From: Sarcomyxa edulis
Taxonomy: Eukaryota; Basidiomycota; Agaricomycetes; Agaricales; Mycenaceae
Length of the DNA: 64,000 nt
Direction of reading: 5' to 3'
NCBI GenBank assembly: GCA_009761415.1
Contig: QUOL01000003.1
Location: 1,426,001-1,490,000 of the forward strand
Position numbers and translations under genes: made by a program. Each line of letters opens with the position of its first letter. The first letter of the stretch is position 1. Below the pieces are notes generated by a model. It saw only the letters and a program-made list of their open reading frames with translations. It had not been told where the DNA came from and made no database searches. Positions 58,201 to 64,000 of this stretch are shown here, in pieces.

Positions 58201-60024
58201 TCACGAGATGGCGTCTGGGAATGCAAACTCGAATTGAACGAATTTCCGTACCCAGTTCTGAGTGGACTAGATGCGTGTCTTGTTGCCGGCGCGCGAGGAG
58301 AAGTACTACGAGATGGCCCAGACGCAGAGCGAATGGGTGTTTGAAGTGATGATATGCGTGGCGGGACTATAGGATTGACCTGTAGACTGTCGGATGTAGA
58401 TGTGGATGTGGATGTAGAGCTCAAAGATGGTCGATCAAATGGTTCCTCGATACCAGTCGGTCGCTCCAACGTAAAAGTAGGGTTCGGGGAGGAGTTTGGT
58501 GTGGATGCGGATTTCTTGAATCCAGGACGTTCAGCTTGAAGTGTGAGGGAAGGTAAAACAGGTCCATCAGTCTGTGATCGAAGTGCAGTGCGGCGCGCAG
58601 GAGTCGAGGGATCTTGAAGATCCAACGGCGAGCTAGAGAATGGATCCAGTTGAGAGAGTTCACCTTTGAATTCGCTTAATATCCCGTTCAATGAAACGTC
58701 GTGTGTATCTTCACCGTCCTGTATCTCTTTAGAGGTCGGGAGAGGAGTAATCGTCGCAGAAGCTGACATTGCGGCCTTTAGCTCAGCTTCACCGACACTC
58801 GTACTTCTACGTTTTCCGAAATTCGAGGGCCTACTGGGCGTTTGCAATTCCGGAGTGGGAACAGGATCTGGAGATTCTGAGCGCTGATCTATTTTCTCGA
58901 CTAGAATGAGGGAGCGGTCTTCAATGTCTTCTCGTTGGAATAGACTGCCGGTGATGGGAGGTAAAGGCTTTGATGATAGATCTGGAGAGCGAAGACCGCT
59001 GAAGACATCAGCTATTGGAGACCCTACCGGTGTAGCTTGCACATCATCAGGTAGTGGTGGTACAGGAGGAGCGAAAGCATCGTATAAGGAGGGGGAATGA
59101 CGAGAGGGTGAGTTATGGGCAGAAGATGACCCCACATCAGTTTTCTGCTCATCTCATCAATAAAAGATCGTATCATGATATGAGACATAACACTCACAGA
59201 TCGTTCCCGTACGGTATTTTGCCCAAGCATTTTGCCCAAGAATGCGCTGGTCTTCTGTCTCACTGAGCTCTTGCCAGCCTAAGTTACCAAGGTGAGTATA
59301 TGACATGTGGATGCGAAGTCAAAGTGTATAAACGCGCCTTCACTGTCCCGCTGTCTTTCGACGCATTTCGACCACGAGGACTGGTCAAAACCCAGTCCGG
59401 ACTACTAGGACCGTTGTAAGACTCATTTGTTCTAGATTTCCCTTTCGATAAAGGTGTAACTTGAGACGAGCCATTAGCATGAGAAGAAGTCGAAGATCGT
59501 GGACGCGTCCCGTTCAGTCGATCATGGCTTCCAGGTAATGGAGGTGGTTTTTCGTGTCGCTTCTCCTTCTTGCTGTGTACACCAACCACCCCACCCCTCT
59601 CCTTCGCCTTCCTGAGAAGAGTAGCTAGATCGGGGCTGCTGGACGTGCCGGGAGATCGATACATAGAGCGACGGTTAGTCTGCCGTTCACTGTCCTCAGC
59701 GTCGTAGAACAAATCATCGCGAGAAGATGAAGATGGTGATGGTGTAAACTGCCTTCCTGATGATGACGATGATGGCCCCGAAGCTCCTCCACCACCTGTT
59801 ATCGGGGATGGTGTAGGTGGCACGACGACAGGTGTGGAAGGTTGTACGAGTCTTGGTGTTTGTGCATCCTTCGGTGATGTAAATCGGGGTGAAGGTGCTG
59901 GACTATCCGCCCCAAATGCATTCACATCTTGGCCCTCTGTGAGCATGACTGTCCCCTCTCCGCGTAAAGCTTGTTCAAAGTCTAAGTCGGTACGTGAAAC
60001 ACGACGTTGCAGGTTTCTAGGCAT
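55281..60024 (-). CDS. Arf guanine-nucleotide exchange factor with Sec7 and PH domains
   Basis: A Sec7-family activator of Arf GTPases, similar in layout to yeast Syt1. ATG 60024 (PRNLQRRVSRTDLDFEQALR). The first half (58.1-60.0 kb) is Ser/Pro-rich and disordered. The Sec7 domain (57.4-58.05 kb) reads ELASRCWAEDEDFLAKEKIA, EWLGGLGRINKITLQHYINY, DFSNMRLDNAFRRLCAKLYL and KAETQQVDRILEEFSRRYWE, with the catalytic glutamate in KAETQQ. HSVSYSLLLLNTDLHVAEL and MSRNQFVRNTLAAI close the domain. A Ser-rich insert precedes a split PH domain (GAPWAKEGMLCRKQYWES, WLDVFVVIQKGELSMFTF, YCMVLTLSNGAVYFFQAGTE, LVNEWVSTCNYWAARTSK). A C-terminal coiled coil (ESQMEALQKHVASMKNDLKQ) and an acidic tail end DDDDDAHDD. 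Many introns. Confidence 0.88.
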
Positions 60025-60556
60025 CTTGTCATTGGATGCTACAGGCTGTAAACCTGCAGAGAATGAGCTGGGTGGGCCAGCAGAGCGCGGTTGGGTGCCA
60101 TTAGGACGAAGAAAGGCCAGGGTGGGCAGATGGACAGACGGAACAAAGTCCAGGTGCCAAGTTGTGTGTTGGTCGTTACAGTTGCAATGATAGAGCTCAA
60201 ATTATCTAGCGCCACCAAAGAATCCTTGCCTCATATGTATCCAACGCGCTAGACCAGAAACAGATTTTTTACACTCAACTATAACTTTACAAGTAATCCC
60301 CAAGCTTGATCTTAGTCAAGCTCGGGGAGAAAAAATGTTAATAATCTAAAGAAGCGTGTGGGGATATCTACCATGACTAGTTAGTTGGTTTGTTGTACAA
60401 TGGCAGTCCTGAAAAATAAAGCAGGGAAAAACATGTGGTTACGGGGACTCGAGAAAACCAAGAGAAAACAGTAAAACCTGTTAGTACATCTACAACAAAT
60501 CGATATCTGGCTTTCCAACCAATAAGATCTCCAAGTCGTGTCCAAAAAATCCGACT
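60025..60556. other. Intergenic region between the Arf-GEF and GATA factor genes
   Basis: This 532 bp region lies between two minus-strand genes and should hold the Arf-GEF promoter. A CT/AG-rich stretch and an AAGCTTGATC / GATCAAGC-type dyad (60302-60325: AAGCTTGATC then GTCAAGCTCG) are the only visible structures. Confidence 0.4.
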
Positions 60557-63500
60557 TTATTCCCCTCTGCGCGAGGTCGGTGTCATCTGTAAACTAGCAG
60601 ATGACCGTCGTTGGCGTTTCATAGCCAGTCCGCCTGGGTTAGACGGTCCCAGGCCTATACGACCATTAGGTGGAAGACGTGCTCCCGGAAGTCCCGAAAG
60701 TAACGATGATGAAGAAGAGGATCTAGGTCGAATGGATGAGGACGCTAGCTTAGGGAGGCTAGCATTGCCTTTGCGTGAGTTATTGCTGCTCGGCGCAGTG
60801 GCACGGTTCCTGGAAAGTAGTCGAAAAGTTTAGCCAGCGACGAGATAAGTGACACCATTGCTACGTACCTTTTCTTTATGACGTCTGTTTTCAGCGATAA
60901 CGGCCGGACAACGCCATGCAGTTTCTAGATATCAAGTCAGATACAATATTCCCTGCGACAGCTGAAAATATGAGCTCACATAGAACAGACCACAAGCATT
61001 ACCTGTTATACAAGTCGTCAGCGATGAGAACAGGGAAAGGAAACAAGGGGGAGAACGCACAAAGAGGGTGCCCATCAGGATCTCTCCTCCACAATGGAGT
61101 ATTCGTCGTCTGGCAATTAGTGCAAAGTGTAGGCGTCTGCTCCCCGTCATCACTGTCGCCTTTGTTCTGTTGCCCAGACTCCGTAAGGTCAGGCGTACTA
61201 GCCGACGACCTAAGCTCCCCAAGAGACGATTTCTTGTTGTTAGAGCTGGTAGACATTGTCTTCTTCCTCTGAGTGTCCTGCTTCAAAGACGGATGTTTCC
61301 GCCCAGAAGCAGTCCTCCCACCCGAACCATTTAACACACCTTCCGCGGATGGCGGAGTAGACGCACTCGAAGTGTTATAAGGTTCCGGCGAAGCATTCGA
61401 ACTGGAGTTGACACCATTTCCCCACCCATCACTCGAAGGACTAGCGTGGAAACTCTGGTAAGAATTGTCCCCCCCATCCACAGACGATAAGATCTGAGTG
61501 GGATCTACGTGGGTATAGGGACTTCCGATGTTCCCATTCGTATCGAGACCCGAATATACCATACCCATTAGGTGTTGATAATCCAAAGTCGGGTCGTCTA
61601 TACCTGCGAGGTTGACAGCGCTCAGCTGAGCGTATCCCTCAGCCATGGCTGCAGAGGCAGCAGCAGCAGCAGCAGACAAGCCTTCGCTACCACTGGTCGG
61701 CGACCCTATCTGAGCCGCATAAGACGATCCATTAATGGAGGAGCGTCCCGAATCAGAGTAGATCCCCTCAGACGTGTGATTGTCTGAAGAATGAAGACCG
61801 GAAGAATAATCATGCGGACCAGATAGACTGAACAAGCCGTCATATGGAGGAAATGAGAAGTCAAACGACGAAGAAGGAAACGGACTCCCAGCTTCGAACT
61901 GATGCTGGTCTTGTTGATGTTCTTGAAGTAAGCTATGGTGACCGTCAACGTTGGACGGATCCGCACGAAGCATGCTTTCAGCGTGGGGGGCCTCATCTGC
62001 GCGACGCTTTGTGCCGATGAGGCTATCAGGGGACAATGGCTTTCCGTTGACTTGATGGCGACCGCTCACCCCTGGGAAGATGCCATCTTTAGACACTGTA
62101 TGGTCGAAGCTCGTCTTTCGGACATGCCGAGGGAAAGAGCGATGTTCGGGCGATGGGCCGTTCGACGATGGTATTCTAGTGAGACCATGCAGACCGGACG
62201 AAGGGAGTGACGAGGGGGCAAAGGCAGGACTACTGTACGAGGATAGAGAGTGGTTAAAGTTTAATGAGCTCATATACCGCGATTCCGCCGAGTTTTCGAA
62301 CGCTGTAGGTCCATTGACATCGGCTTGATCTTCGTATACAGAAGACAAATCAGAGCGGGAAGGATGAGGGAGATATGGAGGACTCCGTCGGCTGGCAGAC
62401 AATAGCGATGAGCCTGGTATTGGTATACTCGAGGAGAGATTCTTCTCAGGTTTCGTGTCATCGTTAGAAGAGCTTGTGCGACCTTGTCCAAGTGTCGGGA
62501 AAGTAAAGCGCCCATCAAATGACGGGGCAGTCATTCCGTGCTGGTCAAAGGTAGTTTGTGGAGGTGGGCGCGACCTCGACCTACTGGCAGGCCGCCAGTC
62601 CATGGACAGTCGTGACCGTGATCGGCTCATAGCTCTCCAATCCATTTCAGCGACACTAATTCGGACAAGGTCAATAAACTAGCAAAATGGCGTTAGAATT
62701 GCGCAACGTACTCATCGTCCTCCACACCGTCTTGATTTGTACCATCAAATCCAACGACACGAACCCTGCCTTTGCCCTTGTCTCGTCCACGTCCTCGTTC
62801 GTCGTTTCCTTCATCGGAGCCAGAGGAACCGGAGGGCTGCGGAGGAGGTTTCGAGGACAACTCTTGCCGTTCTGCTGGCTCCTCGTCATTGCCTCCGGTC
62901 CATTCAGCCAATAACTTAGCCTCTTCGTCTTCCTTCTTCTTCTTCAGAGCCAATGCCATCATTCGCCATGTTAGGTTCTCCATTCTCTGGGCATGAGGTA
63001 ATGTAGCTTTCGTCCTGGCATACATTTTCCATACCTGCGTAGCTAACGGATCGTCCTTAGCCAATTGCTCTGGATCATCGTTGCTAAGAGGCGACTGAAG
63101 ATCTGGGGAACCAGAGAGTCTGGGAGAAGTGAAAGGACTGGTTGCTGGGTCAGCCTGGGCGCCGAATACTTCATCATTGAAGATATCAGTGAACAATGCG
63201 GATTTCGAATCGGTAGTTGTTGCGGAATTAGGGGATCTGGGCGACAAACAGTGTATCGAGCCTCTGGATGAGCCAGTTCCTGGACCGACGGAATGTGTTG
63301 GGGAAAAAGTGAGATTCGGTGTGTCATATGGTATGGAGTTGTTGGAATTAGCGGATGCAGGGGACATCCAGAGAGATGGAGGGAGCCCTACGGCAGAGCG
63401 GTCAGTTGGGTATGCATGTCCGGAAGTATAATCGACAGGAGAACGGGATAGTAAGCCACTATGCGACTCGGAATCATAGCGCCCACCACCAGACGAAGTG

Positions 63501-64000
63501 TGGATATGACTGGGGATGGGCAAGGTTTTCCGGCCGTCATGCCGCCTGAGGCTGGCTGGCAACCGTGCTCCATCATCAGAAGGTCTTCCCTGCATACTGG
63601 AAGTGTCGATGGGGCGAGGACGGATATCTTGGAGATGGCGTATACTATCCTTTCCCTTGGAGCGGGCAACGTTGTTCGACGAAGTTGAGCGGGGAAGGGA
63701 TGGGGGTTTATGATGATAGGTAGATGTGGGGGTATATGAAGAAGGTGCCTGGGACCAAGAGCCGGTAGAACGATGGCTGGACTCTGAATGACCCATTACG
63801 TTTGGGTTATAGTGACCGTGGTAAGAAGGGGCAGGTAGACTGGAGGGTGTGCCGGGCGCCATGCTGCCGAGGACACCATTAGCGGCGAGGGCAGCGAATA
63901 CGGTTGGATTGAGAGGAGCAGAAAACAAGTGACTCCATTCGTTATTTGAAAAAGGCTGAATATTGGATGGGTCTGATGGATCAGGATGAATTGCGGAACG
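60557..64000 (-). CDS. areA: AreA/Nit2-type GATA transcription factor (5' end outside window)
   Basis: Global nitrogen regulator family. The frame is open to the right edge ([20 protein letters not shown]), so the N-terminus is missing. The AreA-specific domain lies near 62.93-63.06 kb: [20 protein letters not shown], then [20 protein letters not shown]. Disordered Ser/Pro/Asn/Gln-rich stretches include an Ala run ([20 protein letters not shown]). The single C4 GATA finger (60.9-61.14 kb) is [24 protein letters not shown] plus [20 protein letters not shown] and DVIKKRNR. Its 17-residue loop is typical of AreA, and two introns interrupt it (after HPL, first base of the Cys codon, and after LFY). 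The basic tail ends [12 protein letters not shown]. It should bind GATA sites in nitrogen-catabolic promoters. Confidence 0.93.

Overview
The window is nuclear DNA of a filamentous basidiomycete, most likely an Agaricomycete. Nearly every gene is cut by many short GT-AG introns of about 50-60 bp, microexons are common, spacing is compact, and several genes belong to families I know mainly from mushroom-forming fungi: DUF6534-type seven-helix membrane proteins, a secreted glycopeptide-type cysteine protein, and a CxxC-tailed hypothetical protein. Coding models below were joined by hand from exon frames and splice sites. Where exon lengths are summed, the total was checked to be divisible by three.

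Layout. 1-8.4 kb: 5' part of an unidentified gene (-), an AP-4 epsilon-like adaptin (-), the mitotic-exit GAP BUB2 (+) sharing a 161 bp divergent promoter with it, an OM14-like mitochondrial outer-membrane protein (+) and a small hydrophilic protein (-). 8.7-15.6 kb: a Zn2Cys6 transcription factor (-) with a 733 bp inverted-repeat element 60 bp upstream of its start codon, a BTB/POZ protein (-) and a tRNA-Gln(CTG). 16-27 kb: a LIM-LIM-C1-RhoGAP protein (-), a secreted sedolisin (tripeptidyl-peptidase, -) and an NFKBIL1-like protein (-). 27.5-31.2 kb: two tandem, divergent CK2 catalytic subunits (-). 31.6-38.8 kb: a DUF6534 membrane protein (-), the ER Hsp70 BiP/Kar2 (+, ending HTEL) converging on cystathionine gamma-lyase (-). 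39-45 kb: two small single-pass membrane proteins (+), a second DUF6534 protein (+), and mitochondrial pyruvate carrier MPC2 (+). 45.7-54.7 kb: APQ12-like (-), questin-oxidase-like protein (+), conserved CxxC protein (+), GH76 mannanase (-), secreted glycopeptide (+). 55-64 kb: a Sec7-PH Arf exchange factor (-) and an AreA-type GATA nitrogen regulator (-) running off the right edge.

The content is ordinary chromosomal housekeeping and regulation: trafficking (AP-4, Arf-GEF, BiP), signalling (CK2, RhoGAP, BUB2), mitochondria (OM14, MPC2), sulfur metabolism, two transcription factors, and secreted enzymes. No biosynthetic cluster, CRISPR or autonomous transposon is visible. The most interesting points are the tandem CK2-alpha pair with a shared GC-AG intron, the conserved microexons (6-16 nt) carrying functionally essential residues, the MITE-like insertion at the transcription-factor promoter, and the atypical HTEL tail of BiP.
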